Positions 1 through 9,436 are shown, numbered from the stretch's first letter. The stretch: DNA of 64,000 nucleotides from Acidobacteriota bacterium (GCA_019242475.1 JAFAVK010000055.1:62001-126000), one strand, 5' to 3'. Notes: generated from the sequence alone by a model not told the origin. A program made the numbers and translations.

Positions 1-1
1 C

Positions 2-871
2 GACGGCAAGACCCTCGCCGCGACGAGGAGCGAGCTGCGTTCGAACGTCTGGGTCGTGACGGGCGGCGACTACGCGGGCGCGCGGCAGGTCACGACGGGG
101 CGCGAGAACGGGAACAACGGGTGCGCCTGGACGCCGGACGGGCGCCTCGTCTACACGTCGCGCGCGAGCGGCTACTTCGACATCTGGGTGATGAACGCCG
201 ACGGCGGCTCCCCCAAACAACTGACCTTCGGCACCGACGCCAACAACTACCCCTCGGTCTCGCCCGACGGTCGCTCCGTCGTCTTCGAGACCAACCGCGG
301 CGTCGGCTGGAGCATCTGGCGCATGAACGCGGACGGCGGCGCGCCGAAGGAGCTGACGCGCAACTCGGGCCAGTACAGCTTCCCGCAGGTCTCGGCCGAC
401 GGCCGCTGGGTCTTCTACTCGGGGCCGGACGCTTCCGGCCGGCAGGTGCCCTGGCGCGTCCCCCTCGACGGCGGACAGCCCGAGCAGTTGACGCGCAGGG
501 AGACCGGCCCGGCCGCCCTCTCGCCCGACGGCGGCCTCCTGCTCTACTACTACCGCGAGAGCCCGGACGCGCCCGCGAAGATCGAGCTCGCGCCGTCGGC
601 GGGCGGCGAGCCCGTCCGCGTCATCGACCCGCCCGGGAACACGCACGACGCGGGCTGGATGCCGGACGGCCGCGCGCTCGTCGTCGTCAGGGACGCGGAC
701 AACGTCTCGAACCTCTGGACGCTGCCGCTCGAAGGGGGCAAGCCGCGGCCGCTCACGGACTGGAAGTCGGACAAGATTCTCTGGTTCGCCTTCTCGCGCG
801 ACGGCCGCCAACTCGCCGTCGCGCGCGGCGACACCTTCTACGACGTGATGCTCATCAAGGACTTCCGCTGA
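2..871 (+). CDS. PD40/TolB-type beta-propeller protein, C-terminal part
   Basis: The reading frame is open from the left edge of the window, so the true start lies upstream and only the last 289 residues are visible. They contain repeated PD40 blades, for example 'WTPDGRLVYTS', 'VSPDGRSVVFE', 'VSADGRWVFYS' and 'LSPDGGLLLYY', each followed by a strand with an 'NADGG' or 'PLDGG' turn. Such propellers occur in TolB and as the C-terminal sensor half of bacterial Ser/Thr kinases; the ending 'YDVMLIKDFR' resembles the latter. Which of the two it is cannot be decided without the N-terminus. It is followed closely by nadE, with no terminator between them. Confidence 0.8.
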   Translation, partial: DGKTLAATRSELRSNVWVVTGGDYAGARQVTTGRENGNNGCAWTPDGRLVYTSRASGYFDIWVMNADGGSPKQLTFGTDANNYPSVSPDGRSVVFETNRGVGWSIWRMNADGGAPKELTRNSGQYSFPQVSADGRWVFYSGPDASGRQVPWRVPLDGGQPEQLTRRETGPAALSPDGGLLLYYYRESPDAPAKIELAPSAGGEPVRVIDPPGNTHDAGWMPDGRALVVVRDADNVSNLWTLPLEGGKPRPLTDWKSDKILWFAFSRDGRQLAVARGDTFYDVMLIKDFR

Positions 872-909
872 GCCCCGCGGGTCGGGGAATCGGTGATAGA
901 ATCTCACAC

Positions 910-2643
910 ATGCGCGTCACCATCGGGCAGATCAACACGACGAACGGGGACTACGAGGGGAACACGGAGCGGATACTTCGCGCCATCGGTCAGGCGAGGG
1001 AAGAGAGGTCGGACTTGATCGTCTTCCCCGAGGCGTGCGTGCAAGGGTACACGTCGCTCGACTGGTTCCTCGACCGCGACATCGTCGAGTCCTCTCTGAA
1101 GCCGCTCGAAAGAATCATCCCGGCGACGAAGGGGCTGACGGCGGTCGTCGGCACCGTCAGGCCGACGGGCGCGGCGCACGGGCGGAAGCTCTTCAACTCG
1201 GCGGCCGTCATCCGCGACGGCGAGCTGCTGGGCTTCGCCGACAAGACGCTGCTGCCCGAGTACGACGTGTTCGACGACCCGCGCTACTTCCAGTCGGGCG
1301 AGCGTCGGCGGCTGTTCGAGCTGGGTAAAGAACGCCTGGGCGTCGTCGTCTGCGAGGACTTCTGGAACGACAAGACGTTCTGGAAGGAGCGGCTCTACGC
1401 GAACGACCCGACCGACGAGGTGATCGAGCTGGGCGCGACCGTCATCGTCTCGCCCAACGCGTCGCCGTTCAACCGCGGGAAGATGGGGCAGCGGTGCCAG
1501 ATGGTCTCGCACCGCTCGAAGGCGTCGGGCCTGCCGGTCGTCTACGTCAACCTCGTCGGCGGCAACGACGGCGTCCTCTTCGACGGCGCCTCGCTCGTCA
1601 CCGACTGCCGCGGCGAGACCATCCTCCAGGCGCCGCCCTTCGAAGAGTTCGTCTCAACCATCGACCTCGACTGCGGCGTGCGCGACGAGCGCTGCCTGCC
1701 CGGCGACGACATCGAAACGATCAGGGAAGCCCTCGTCTTAGGCATCAGGGATTACGCGCGCAAGAACGGGTTCAAGCGCGCCGTGCTCGGGCTCTCGGGC
1801 GGCATCGACTCGGCCGTCGTCGCCGCGCTCGCGTGCGAGGCCATCGGGGCGGAGAACGTGCTCGGCGTGATGATGCCGTCGCCCTTCTCCTCGCGCGGGA
1901 GCGTCGAGGATTCAATCGCGTTCGGTAAGAAGTTCGGGATGCCCGTCGTCGAGCGCCCCATCACCTCGGCCTTCGAAGTCCTGACGAAGGAGATGGGGCT
2001 GACCAAGCCTTCGCGCGGAGGCGAGTCGCTCGCGGCCGAGAACCTGCAATCGCGCCTGCGCGGCAACATCCTGATGACCGTCTCGAACGCCGAGGGGCGT
2101 CTGCTCCTCTCGACCGGCAACAAGTCGGAGCTGGCCCTCGGCTACTGCACGCTCTACGGCGACACGAACGGCGGGCTCGCGGTCATCGGCGACGTGCTCA
2201 AGACGGAGGTCTACGACCTCGCGCGCCAGATCAACCGCGGGGGCGAGCTGATCCCGACGGCCATCATCGACAAGCGGCCTTCGGCCGAGCTGGCGCCCGA
2301 CCAGTTCGACGACCAGAGCCTGCCGCCCTACGACGCGCTCGACCCCATCCTCCGCCTCTACTTCGAGCGAAAGTATTCGCCCGAACAGATCGTCGCCGAG
2401 GGGCACGAACGCGCGCTCGTCTACGACATCCTCAACCGCGTCGAGTCGCCGGCCAACGAGTTCAAGCGGCGGCAGCTCCCGCCGACGCTCATCATCTCGC
2501 GCCACGCCATCGGCATCGGCCGCCGCCGCCCCGTCACGCACCGCTACAAGCGCCGCCCGCCCGAGGCGTCCGACTCCGCCGTCACCTCGCGCCTGCCCGA
2601 CCCCACCGACGAGGGGCGCGCCCGCGAGGCGAAAAAGCAGTAG
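910..2643 (+). CDS. nadE: Glutamine-dependent NAD+ synthetase
   Basis: Converts nicotinate adenine dinucleotide to NAD+ in the cytoplasm, using ammonia from glutamine. The 577-residue protein has both expected domains. An N-terminal CN-hydrolase (glutaminase) domain carries the catalytic Glu in 'FPEACVQGY', Lys in 'ADKTLLPEY' and Cys in 'VVVCEDFW'. A C-terminal synthetase domain carries the P-loop 'LGLSGGIDSAVVAAL'. I start at the ATG that begins 'MRVTIGQINTT', because the in-frame sequence upstream of it is antisense-like and overlaps the PD40 gene. There is no clear ribosome site. A TAGAAT hexamer at 897-902 lies just before the ATG and could be the -10 box of a leaderless transcript. The stop codon lies inside the first unit of a heptamer repeat. 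Confidence 0.96.
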   Translation: MRVTIGQINTTNGDYEGNTERILRAIGQAREERSDLIVFPEACVQGYTSLDWFLDRDIVESSLKPLERIIPATKGLTAVVGTVRPTGAAHGRKLFNSAAVIRDGELLGFADKTLLPEYDVFDDPRYFQSGERRRLFELGKERLGVVVCEDFWNDKTFWKERLYANDPTDEVIELGATVIVSPNASPFNRGKMGQRCQMVSHRSKASGLPVVYVNLVGGNDGVLFDGASLVTDCRGETILQAPPFEEFVSTIDLDCGVRDERCLPGDDIETIREALVLGIRDYARKNGFKRAVLGLSGGIDSAVVAALACEAIGAENVLGVMMPSPFSSRGSVEDSIAFGKKFGMPVVERPITSAFEVLTKEMGLTKPSRGGESLAAENLQSRLRGNILMTVSNAEGRLLLSTGNKSELALGYCTLYGDTNGGLAVIGDVLKTEVYDLARQINRGGELIPTAIIDKRPSAELAPDQFDDQSLPPYDALDPILRLYFERKYSPEQIVAEGHERALVYDILNRVESPANEFKRRQLPPTLIISRHAIGIGRRRPVTHRYKRRPPEASDSAVTSRLPDPTDEGRAREAKKQ

Positions 2644-2819
2644 GCAGATGGCAGATGGCAGATGGCAGTTAAGGCAAAAAGACTTTAGTGAAATAGGTCT
2701 TAACGAAACGGAGGCGGCGAGTCACAATCTCGCCGCCTCCGTTTTTACGCGGGCCGTTTTGAACGGGTCTCTGTCTTAACTGCCTACTGCCTACTGCCAT
2801 CTGCCTACTGCTTTACTGC
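2637..2819. repeat. Heptamer inverted arms (GCAGATG type) around a terminator
   Basis: The left arm, 2637-2670, is gcagtag gcagatg gcagatg gcagatg gcagtta. The right arm, 2777-2819, is the same motif inverted: taactgc ctactgc ctactgc catctgc ctactgc. The arms overlap the stop codons of both convergent genes, nadE (TAG) and exbD (TAA). Between them is a conventional hairpin terminator. This is one of ten loci in the window with 7-bp units in facing arms. Confidence 0.8.
2706..2746. terminator. Bidirectional hairpin terminator between nadE and exbD
   Basis: Perfect 16-bp arms, 2706-2721 and 2729-2744, with a 7-nt loop. A T-run follows on the + strand and the As at the left arm give one on the - strand. 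It serves two convergent genes and is nested inside the outer heptamer arms. Confidence 0.85.
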
Positions 2820-3292
2820 GGCAGCTCGTCGGTCTGGAGGCCGACGGGTTGGGCGCCGGCGCCCTTGATGGCGTCGATGACGCGCGCCACCTCGCCGTAT
2901 CGAACGGAGCGCGGGGCGCGGACGAAGACCGTCCGCTCAATCCTGTCGTCGGGCGCGAGGTCTGTGCGCGCGGCCAGGTCAGTCTTCCACTTGCCCGTCA
3001 GCTTGCGTTCGCGCCACTCCGAGGCCAGACGCGCGGCCACCTCGCTGGCGTCACCCACCGTCGCCTCGGCCACCACGTCTTTCCCCAGCAGCAGCTTCAT
3101 CGAGAGGTCTCTCTCGACCGAGACGACCAGAGTTTGCGGACTCACCTTCACCCTCTCGTCCTCCACCGGCTGGGGCACGTACGCCTTGAAGCGCGCCGGC
3201 TTCAAGGGCGTGATGACCATGAAGATGATCAGCAGCACCAGCAGGATGTCGATGAGCGGCGTGACGTTGACCGAAGGGCTGGCGTCTCTCAT
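2813..3292 (-). CDS. exbD: ExbD/TolR biopolymer transport protein
   Basis: A 159-residue proton-channel accessory subunit of the inner membrane. A short cytoplasmic N-terminus 'MRDASPSVNVTPLIDI' leads into one transmembrane helix, residues about 14-32, which contains the conserved membrane Asp of the 'PLIDILLVLLIIFMV' segment. The rest is a periplasmic domain. ExbD normally works with ExbB and TonB or with TolQ, but no partner is adjacent here, so this is an orphan subunit. A strong ribosome site, GGAGGAGGTG, precedes the ATG. The C-terminus ends within the heptamer repeat shared with nadE. Confidence 0.93.
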   Translation of the reverse strand: MRDASPSVNVTPLIDILLVLLIIFMVITPLKPARFKAYVPQPVEDERVKVSPQTLVVSVERDLSMKLLLGKDVVAEATVGDASEVAARLASEWRERKLTGKWKTDLAARTDLAPDDRIERTVFVRAPRSVRYGEVARVIDAIKGAGAQPVGLQTDELPQ

Positions 3293-3537
3293 GTTTCACC
3301 TCCTCCGCTTGAATTGTTAATAGACCTTTCGACACCGACTGCACCCGCCGGGTTCCAACTCTCTTCGCCGCGCAAGTTCCAACACCCGCGCGCGTTCACA
3401 CGTCGGAACATGAAAGCGCAAAGCGGCCGTCAGCCCCGGAACGGCCGCGCGGCGGCACGCGTGTGTCTGCCCTCGCCCGCGGCGCCGCGCGTGCTCCGCA
3501 CATTCCAGAACAGACCAGACTTTCGAGGAGGCAAACG

Positions 3538-4701
3538 ATGACTCTCATTCCGGGTTCGAGAACTTTGGCGGCGGCGCTCGGCGCGTGCGCGCTCCTGCTG
3601 TCGGCGCTCATGCTGCCCAACGGGCCGCGGGCCGCGCGCGCGAAGGGCAACCGGCACGAACAGGGGCTACAGGTGCTCGCGCCTGTCTCTTACAAGAATC
3701 TGACGATCTTCCCCGTCCGCGGCCAAGACCTGCCGGGCTCCGACGCCTACATCACGCTCGACGAGGGCACGAAGGCGGGCACGGTCGTCATCACCGAACG
3801 CGGCAGCGGCGGGCAGGCCGCGCGCGCGACCTACCCGCACGCGAACGCGGCCAACATGCGGCAGGAGAACGTCGCCTACACGAGCGGCGCCTCGGTGAAC
3901 GAGCTGGCGCTCGTCAACCGCTCGGGCAAGAAGCTCATGCTTCTGGCGGGCGAGGTCGTCGTCGGCGGCAAGCAGGACAGGATCGTGCAGGAGGACAGGC
4001 TCATCCCGCCCGTCAGCATCCCCGTCGCCTTGAACGTCTTCTGCGTCGAGCACGGGCGCTGGACGCCGCGCACCACGAGCTACGGCTCGGGCGGCGGCAG
4101 CGGTGCGGGGCGCTCGGCGGCGGCGCCGATGGAGGCGCCGGAGCCCAAAGAGGCGAAGTTCTCAAGCCTCGGCGCGGTCGCGCACCCGAAGCTGCGCGCC
4201 GCGGCGCAGGACAAGAAGGCGCAGGGCGAGGTCTGGAAGGAGGTCGGCGAGAACAACGCGCGGCTCGGCACGGCCAACTCGACCGACACCTACCAGGAGG
4301 TCTACGCGAGCAAGCGCGTCGGCGCGCAGATGGACGACTACCTGCACGCGCTGGAGCGCGAGGTGTTGCAGCCGGGCGTTGTCGGCGTCGTCGTGGCGCG
4401 CAACGGCAAGGCCGTCTGGGCGGACGTCTTCGCCAGCCAGCGCCTCTTCGCCTCCTACTGGCCGAAGCTCCTGAAGTCCTACGTCGTGGACGCGCTCGGC
4501 GACGACACGAGCGAGGCGCGCCCCACGGTCGCCGACGCCACGCGCTACCTCGACGACCGCGACGGCACCTTCTCGGCGACCACGCAGGAGGGCGTCTACC
4601 AGCTCTTCAAGTTCGAGCAGCCCGCCTACGCCGTCTTCGACCTGCGCGACATCTCGCTCGCCCAGCCGCTGCGCGTGCACTGGAACAAGATGGACAGGTG
4701 A
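3538..4701 (+). CDS. Secreted ARPP-1-like domain protein
   Basis: 387 residues. I chose the ATG at 3538 because GAGGAG lies 7 nt upstream and a signal peptide follows (residues 1-36: basic 'GSR', then 'LAAALGACALLLSALML', cleavage near 'ARAKG'). The mature part has the pattern 'LTIFPVRG' ... 'ALVNRSGKKLMLLAGEVVVG' ... 'QDRIVQEDRLIPP' ... 'PVALNVFCVEHGRW'. I recognise this as the ARPP-1 (ARG and rhodanese-phosphatase associated) domain, with moderate certainty. A Gly/Ser/Ala-rich linker at about residues 180-205 separates it from the C-terminal half. The molecular function is unknown. Confidence 0.7.
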   Translation: MTLIPGSRTLAAALGACALLLSALMLPNGPRAARAKGNRHEQGLQVLAPVSYKNLTIFPVRGQDLPGSDAYITLDEGTKAGTVVITERGSGGQAARATYPHANAANMRQENVAYTSGASVNELALVNRSGKKLMLLAGEVVVGGKQDRIVQEDRLIPPVSIPVALNVFCVEHGRWTPRTTSYGSGGGSGAGRSAAAPMEAPEPKEAKFSSLGAVAHPKLRAAAQDKKAQGEVWKEVGENNARLGTANSTDTYQEVYASKRVGAQMDDYLHALEREVLQPGVVGVVVARNGKAVWADVFASQRLFASYWPKLLKSYVVDALGDDTSEARPTVADATRYLDDRDGTFSATTQEGVYQLFKFEQPAYAVFDLRDISLAQPLRVHWNKMDR

Positions 4702-5023
4702 ACGGGCGCCGAGCGCGCGGGGGGCGGCGCGGCCCGGGAGCATGCTCCCGGGCCGCGCCGCCTTCATCATCCTCACACCTCATAGCGGCGGAAAAAATGT
4801 TGCCAACCAGAATCGGTTTGGAGTAGTATCTGCCGCGCTACTTCGGCCAAGCCGCCCCAACCTCTTGAAGTATCGGGGCCGCGCGGTTTCGTAATCGTCG
4901 TCTTTTCCTCGTTCCTTCAGACGGCCGTGCCCTCGGGCTGTCAACTTCAATTCACCCGAAGCCGCCGCGGCCACCCGCCCGGCTCTCGCGACTCAATCAC
5001 CCGCGCCAGAAAGGTTCCGAGCG
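4702..5023 (+). promoter_or_regulatory. 322-bp intergenic region with promoter for the TIR/STAND pair
   Basis: Holds the 40-bp palindrome and then a candidate sigma-70 promoter: -35 TTGCCA at 4800-4805, an 18-bp spacer, and -10 TAGTAT at 4824-4829. That leaves a leader of about 190 nt before the TIR gene start at 5024. I see no other gene here. Confidence 0.5.
4723..4762. terminator. Perfect 40-bp GC palindrome
   Basis: An exact palindrome centred on CATG, with 20-bp half-arms made only of G/C around 'cccgggag'. It lies 22 bp after the ARPP-1 stop codon and has no T-run. It probably acts as a hairpin terminator or processing site for the upstream gene. Confidence 0.6.
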
Positions 5024-6547
5024 ATGGCATACCTCCCGAATTACGCGAACGACGTCTTCATCAGCTACGCGCACGACGACGACATCCCCCGTTGGGGTAA
5101 GGACGTCGGCTGGGTGGCGGGCTTCATCGACACGCTGGAGCGTCAGCTGCCCGGCCACCTCAGCAGGGAGGGCAGCCTCGACCGGAATAATCTGAAAATC
5201 TGGAAAGATACCCGGACGATTGAGGGGGCCGACTTCTACGACGACAAGATCAAGCGGGCCATCGGCCAAAGCGCCGTGATGGTCGCCGTGATGTCGAAGA
5301 GCTACTTCGAGTCCACCTACTGCGCCGACGAGCTCAAGACCTTCTGCGACAGCGGCGACATCGCCGTCGAGTTCGAGGACGGCAAGAAGAGCCGCCTAAT
5401 AAAGCTCATCCTCTCGGGCATCTCCGGCCAGAAGCTCGACCCGCGCATCAGCAGAACCGACGGCTACACGTTCTACGCCATGGACGAGCGCGGCAACGAG
5501 CGCAGGTTCATGCGGACGGTCGAGGGCGCGCAGGACGACGGCTACTGGGCCACGATGGAGCTGCTGGCGAGCGAGGTGGGCAGAATCCTGACGCGCATGG
5601 CCGGGCGGCCGCCGGCCACGCCCGTGCCCTCGGCCGGCGTTTCGGTCTACCTCGCGGAGGTGGCCGACGACCTCGAACACGTGCGCGCGCGGGTCAAGGA
5701 AGCGCTCACGCAGCAGGGCGTCCGCGTGCTCCCGGAGCTGCGGCTGCCCCCGCGCGCGCGCGAGCTGAAAAGGGAGGTGGCGAGGAACCTCGCGGAGGCC
5801 GCGCTCTCGGTGCACCTGCTGGGGGCGCTGGCGGGCAAGGCCCCGGACGGCGACGACCTGCCCGCCACCCACATCCAGTACCGCCTCGCCTCGGAGCACA
5901 AGCGGGAGGAAGCGTCGCGCGAGCCGCTGCGGCGGATAGTCTGGCTCCCGCCCGCCCTCGACGTCGCCTCGGTGGAGGCACAGAACCCGACGCACCACCA
6001 GTTTTTGGAGGGGCTGCGCTACGAGCAGGACGCCGAGTCCCCGATGGAACTGATTCAGAAGAGCGTCGAGGAGCTGATGGAGGAGATCGTGAAGCAGGCG
6101 CTGCCGCCTAAGCAGAAGATGAAAGGCAGGTTCGAGCCGAACCGGACGGCGCTCGTCTACGTCGCGCACCACCCGGACGACCAGCAGGAGGCCGACCTCA
6201 TCATGAGCGAGCTGAACGGGCACAAGCAGGACGTGCTGCTCATGGACGGCAGCGACGAAAAGCAGCGGATGAAGGAGCTCCGCCCGCGCATCCTGGGCTG
6301 CGACGCGGTGCTCATCCTCTACGGGCGCTCCCCGCGGGCGTGGGCGCGCGAGGTGACGATCAAGGCGCGAGATATAGCCCAGAAGCGGAACAACCCGCTC
6401 TACGCCAAGGCGATTTGCGACGGCCCGCCCGACCCGAAGGACGACCTCGGCCTCTCCTTCGTGGACTGGCAGGTGCTCAAGTGCCGCAAGGGGATCGACC
6501 CGCAATCGCTCGAACCCTTCATCAAGGCCGTGGCCGTCAAGAACTGA
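5024..6547 (+). CDS. Multi-TIR-like domain protein (effector or sensor partner)
   Basis: 507 residues, no signal peptide. Residues about 8-150 form a TIR domain: 'DVFISYAHDDDIP', then 'LKIWKDTRTIEGADFYDDKI', then 'SKSYFESTYCADELKTF'. The Glu in 'CADEL' (about residue 102) sits where TIR NADases carry the catalytic acid. Two further segments have the same alternating strand/helix pattern but are degenerate: about 205-350 ('VSVYLAEVADDLEHVRARV') and about 375-500 ('TALVYVAHHPDDQQEADLI' to 'CDAVLILYGRSP'). They resemble the TIR-like or DUF4062-like folds of NTPase conflict systems. It ends 18 bp before the nSTAND1-TIR gene, so the two are very likely co-transcribed. NADase activity is inferred from the family only. 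Confidence 0.75.
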   Translation: MAYLPNYANDVFISYAHDDDIPRWGKDVGWVAGFIDTLERQLPGHLSREGSLDRNNLKIWKDTRTIEGADFYDDKIKRAIGQSAVMVAVMSKSYFESTYCADELKTFCDSGDIAVEFEDGKKSRLIKLILSGISGQKLDPRISRTDGYTFYAMDERGNERRFMRTVEGAQDDGYWATMELLASEVGRILTRMAGRPPATPVPSAGVSVYLAEVADDLEHVRARVKEALTQQGVRVLPELRLPPRARELKREVARNLAEAALSVHLLGALAGKAPDGDDLPATHIQYRLASEHKREEASREPLRRIVWLPPALDVASVEAQNPTHHQFLEGLRYEQDAESPMELIQKSVEELMEEIVKQALPPKQKMKGRFEPNRTALVYVAHHPDDQQEADLIMSELNGHKQDVLLMDGSDEKQRMKELRPRILGCDAVLILYGRSPRAWAREVTIKARDIAQKRNNPLYAKAICDGPPDPKDDLGLSFVDWQVLKCRKGIDPQSLEPFIKAVAVKN

Positions 6548-6565
6548 AGTGCGGAGGCGAACGAG

Positions 6566-9421
6566 ATGAGCGTAGAAGTTTTAGCGCCGCCGGCCGTGGC
6601 GGCCGAAAACCCCTTCCCCGGACTGCGCCCGTTCGAGGAGCACGAGTCCGAATACTTCTTCGGGCGCGAGGGCGACCTCTCAGAATTGCTGATCCGCCTG
6701 CGCCACATGCGCTTCCTCGCCGTCGTCGGCGCCTCCGGGTGCGGGAAGTCTTCGCTCATCCGGGCGGGGCTCATCGCCTCGCTCAAGGCCGGCGGGCTGC
6801 CTGGCATGTGGCGCGTCGCCGTGCTGCGCCCCTGGCAGAGCCCCGTCGCGCAGCTCGCCCTGGCGTTGAGCGACCCGGAGGCGCTCGACGTGCCGGCCGA
6901 ATCGCCGGAGGAGGCCGCCGCCATCGTTAAGGCCATCCTCCGGAAGGGGCCGCTCGGGATAGTCGAGGCGTTCCACCGCTACCCGCTGGGCGAGCGCGAG
7001 CGGCTGCTTATCCTGGTTGACCAGTTCGAGGAACTTTTCACCTTCGTCCGCGACGTTGGCACGGCCGCCGCCAGCGACGAGGCGCGCGCCTTCGTCAAGC
7101 TCCTCATCGAGGCGCTGAGCCCGGAGTACAGGGGGCTGCCCATCTACGTCGCGCTCACCATGCGCTCCGACCACCTCGGCGAGTGCGCGCTCTACCCTGG
7201 CCTCGCCGAGGCCATCAACAACGGCCTCTACCTCCTGCCGCGCATGGAGCGCGACCAGCTGCGCGACGTCATCAAGGGGCCGGTCGAGGCGGCCGGCGGC
7301 TCCATCTCCGAGCGGCTGGCCGACACGCTCATCAACGACCTCAAGGAAGACGCCGACCACCTCCCCATCCTCCAGCACGCGATGATGCGGCTCTGGAACC
7401 AGTGGCGGCACGACGGCGGCGCGAAGATCGACTTCGACCACTACAAGAAGATGGGCGAGCTGAGCAACACGCTTTGCAAGCACGCCGAGGAGGTCTACGC
7501 CGAACTCGACCCCGAGCGCCAGCAGCCCATCGCCGAGGCGGTCTTCCGCAACATCACGCGCGTCAAGGAGGGTAAGGTCGTGCGCCGCCAGACGAGGCTC
7601 GGCGTCGTCCGGCGGTCGCCGAAGCTGAGGGAAGTCCCCTTCGGGGAGATTGAGCGCGTCCTCGACGCCTTCCGCGCCGAGGGGCGCTCCTTCCTCGTGC
7701 CGCCCCTCAAGGAGGGGCCCGACGACGGGAAGCAGCGGCTCGACGACGAGACCGCCATCGACATCTCTCACGAGAGCCTCATCCGTCAGTGGGGCCGGCT
7801 CAACGAGTGGGCGATGCAGGAGGCGACAAGCCGCGAGCAGCACAAGCGCATCACCCAACTGGCGAGCGACTGGGCGAGGAGGGAGCGCGCCCCCGACTTC
7901 CTCATCTGGGGCGCGAACCTCTTCGAGCTGAGCGACTGGGCGAAGAACAACCCGGACGCGCTCACCGAGCTGGAGAACGAGTTCCTCGTCACCTCGCAGG
8001 ACGCCTACGAGAAGGAGCAGCTCGAACTCAAACCCAAGAAGGAGGCGGCCGAGAAGCTGGCCGCCGACGGCGCGGCGCAGGCCCACTCTATCAAGAAGGG
8101 CTCGGCCAAGGTCTTCCTCGCCTACGCGCGCAAGGACAGAGCGTTCGCCGAGCGGCTGCGGGAGGCGTTCCGGGAGGCCGGCGAGGAGATGCTCATCGAC
8201 TGGGACATCCTGGCCGCCAGCGACTTCGAGGATCAGGTGGCGGCGGCCATCGCGGCGGCCGACACCTTCGTCTTCGTCCTCAGCCCTGCCTCGGCGCAGT
8301 CCTCCTTCTGCCTCCAGGAACTGCGGCACGCCGCCCGCCAGCACAAGCGCGTCGTCCCCGTGGTCATCCGCAAGATCGAGGAGTGGAAGCTGCCCGAGGA
8401 GTTGAAGAAGGAGCACTGGATACGCTTCGACGACGGCTCCGACTTCAAGTCCTCGTTCGAGCAACTGCGCGAGGCCATCAAGTCCGACCTCGTGTGGGTG
8501 CAGGCGCACACGCGCCTGCTGGTGCGCGCCACCGACTGGGAGACGCGGGGCCGCGACACGAACCTCCTCCTGCGCGGCCACGACCTGACCGAAGCCAAGC
8601 AGTGGATGGGGAAAGGTGAGCTTGAGCCAACGCTGACCCCGCTCCAACGCGAATACATCGTCACCAGTGACGAGAACTCGGCCAAGCGCCAGAAGCAGAA
8701 GTACGCCTTGATCTACACAAGCCTGGTCGTGGCAATCTTCCTGCTGCTGGTAGCGGCTGCCGGCTTCTACTGGGCTGACCACCAGCGAAGAATCGCCGGT
8801 CAGCAGACGGAGCGGGCGAAAAAGGAGGAGAAAAAGGCCACCCTCCAAAGTCAGGAGGCGGAAAAGCAGAGGACGCTGGCCGACGAGCAGAGGTTGAAGG
8901 CCGAGCAGAACGCGGCGGCGGCGATGGCACGGCAGCTGGAGGCCGACAACGCGAGGAAAGAGTTGGTGAGCGCGCTGGCGAAGGCGGAGAGTCAGCGCGT
9001 GGAGGCCGAGAAGGCGCGCCAGGCCGAGGTCGTGGCGAACCAACGGCTCAAGAAGCGGAACGAACTCACCGAGGCGTTCATCTCAAAGCCCACCATAGAG
9101 ATCGCGAAAATGATCTTCCTCGGAAAGACGCTGCGAGACCTCGACGAAGTGAAGCTGAATAGAAATCTGGGGAAGCTGTCGATAGGCTTCACGAAGCTCG
9201 GCTATGACGACACGGGCAAAGCCGTCTACGGGCTCTTCATGGATGAAGACGGCCTGATCAGGGGTTCAGACCCCAAGGAAGACGCCAAGGTGCTGAACGA
9301 CATCGCCGCCGAATTCGAGAAGCAGGGGCTGCGTGCCCAGGCCGCGGGCTTGCGCGAGCGAGCGCACAAGTTACTCGCGGGCGCGGCTAAGGACGAGAAC
9401 AAAAAGAACGAGGAAAAATAG
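6566..9421 (+). CDS. nSTAND1 NTPase - TIR - transmembrane - coiled-coil protein
   Basis: 951 residues. Residues 15-35 ('NPFPGLRPFEEHESEYFFGRE') open a novel-STAND-1 NTPase. Walker A is 'GASGCGKSSL' near residue 55 and Walker B is 'LLILVDQFEELF' near residue 150. The STAND helical region follows, to about residue 490. A complete TIR domain sits at about 513-650 ('AKVFLAYARKDRAFAERL' to 'CLQEL', with a candidate catalytic Glu near 585). After it come a linker ending 'LTPLQREYIVTSDE', one transmembrane helix at about 712-736, a long Lys/Glu/Gln-rich coiled coil, and a C-terminal helical domain. The order NTPase-TIR-TM is unusual: TIR more often leads and WD40 or TPR sensors more often follow. 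It probably oligomerises at the membrane on activation. The ligand is unknown. Confidence 0.8.
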   Translation: MSVEVLAPPAVAAENPFPGLRPFEEHESEYFFGREGDLSELLIRLRHMRFLAVVGASGCGKSSLIRAGLIASLKAGGLPGMWRVAVLRPWQSPVAQLALALSDPEALDVPAESPEEAAAIVKAILRKGPLGIVEAFHRYPLGERERLLILVDQFEELFTFVRDVGTAAASDEARAFVKLLIEALSPEYRGLPIYVALTMRSDHLGECALYPGLAEAINNGLYLLPRMERDQLRDVIKGPVEAAGGSISERLADTLINDLKEDADHLPILQHAMMRLWNQWRHDGGAKIDFDHYKKMGELSNTLCKHAEEVYAELDPERQQPIAEAVFRNITRVKEGKVVRRQTRLGVVRRSPKLREVPFGEIERVLDAFRAEGRSFLVPPLKEGPDDGKQRLDDETAIDISHESLIRQWGRLNEWAMQEATSREQHKRITQLASDWARRERAPDFLIWGANLFELSDWAKNNPDALTELENEFLVTSQDAYEKEQLELKPKKEAAEKLAADGAAQAHSIKKGSAKVFLAYARKDRAFAERLREAFREAGEEMLIDWDILAASDFEDQVAAAIAAADTFVFVLSPASAQSSFCLQELRHAARQHKRVVPVVIRKIEEWKLPEELKKEHWIRFDDGSDFKSSFEQLREAIKSDLVWVQAHTRLLVRATDWETRGRDTNLLLRGHDLTEAKQWMGKGELEPTLTPLQREYIVTSDENSAKRQKQKYALIYTSLVVAIFLLLVAAAGFYWADHQRRIAGQQTERAKKEEKKATLQSQEAEKQRTLADEQRLKAEQNAAAAMARQLEADNARKELVSALAKAESQRVEAEKARQAEVVANQRLKKRNELTEAFISKPTIEIAKMIFLGKTLRDLDEVKLNRNLGKLSIGFTKLGYDDTGKAVYGLFMDEDGLIRGSDPKEDAKVLNDIAAEFEKQGLRAQAAGLRERAHKLLAGAAKDENKKNEEK

Positions 9422-9436
9422 GCCGCCCGAAGTTCC

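Noticed and set aside
121..909. N-terminal 263-codon extension of NadE
   Set aside because: Overlaps the PD40 gene in another frame and is Arg-rich; NadE family proteins start at the internal ATG.
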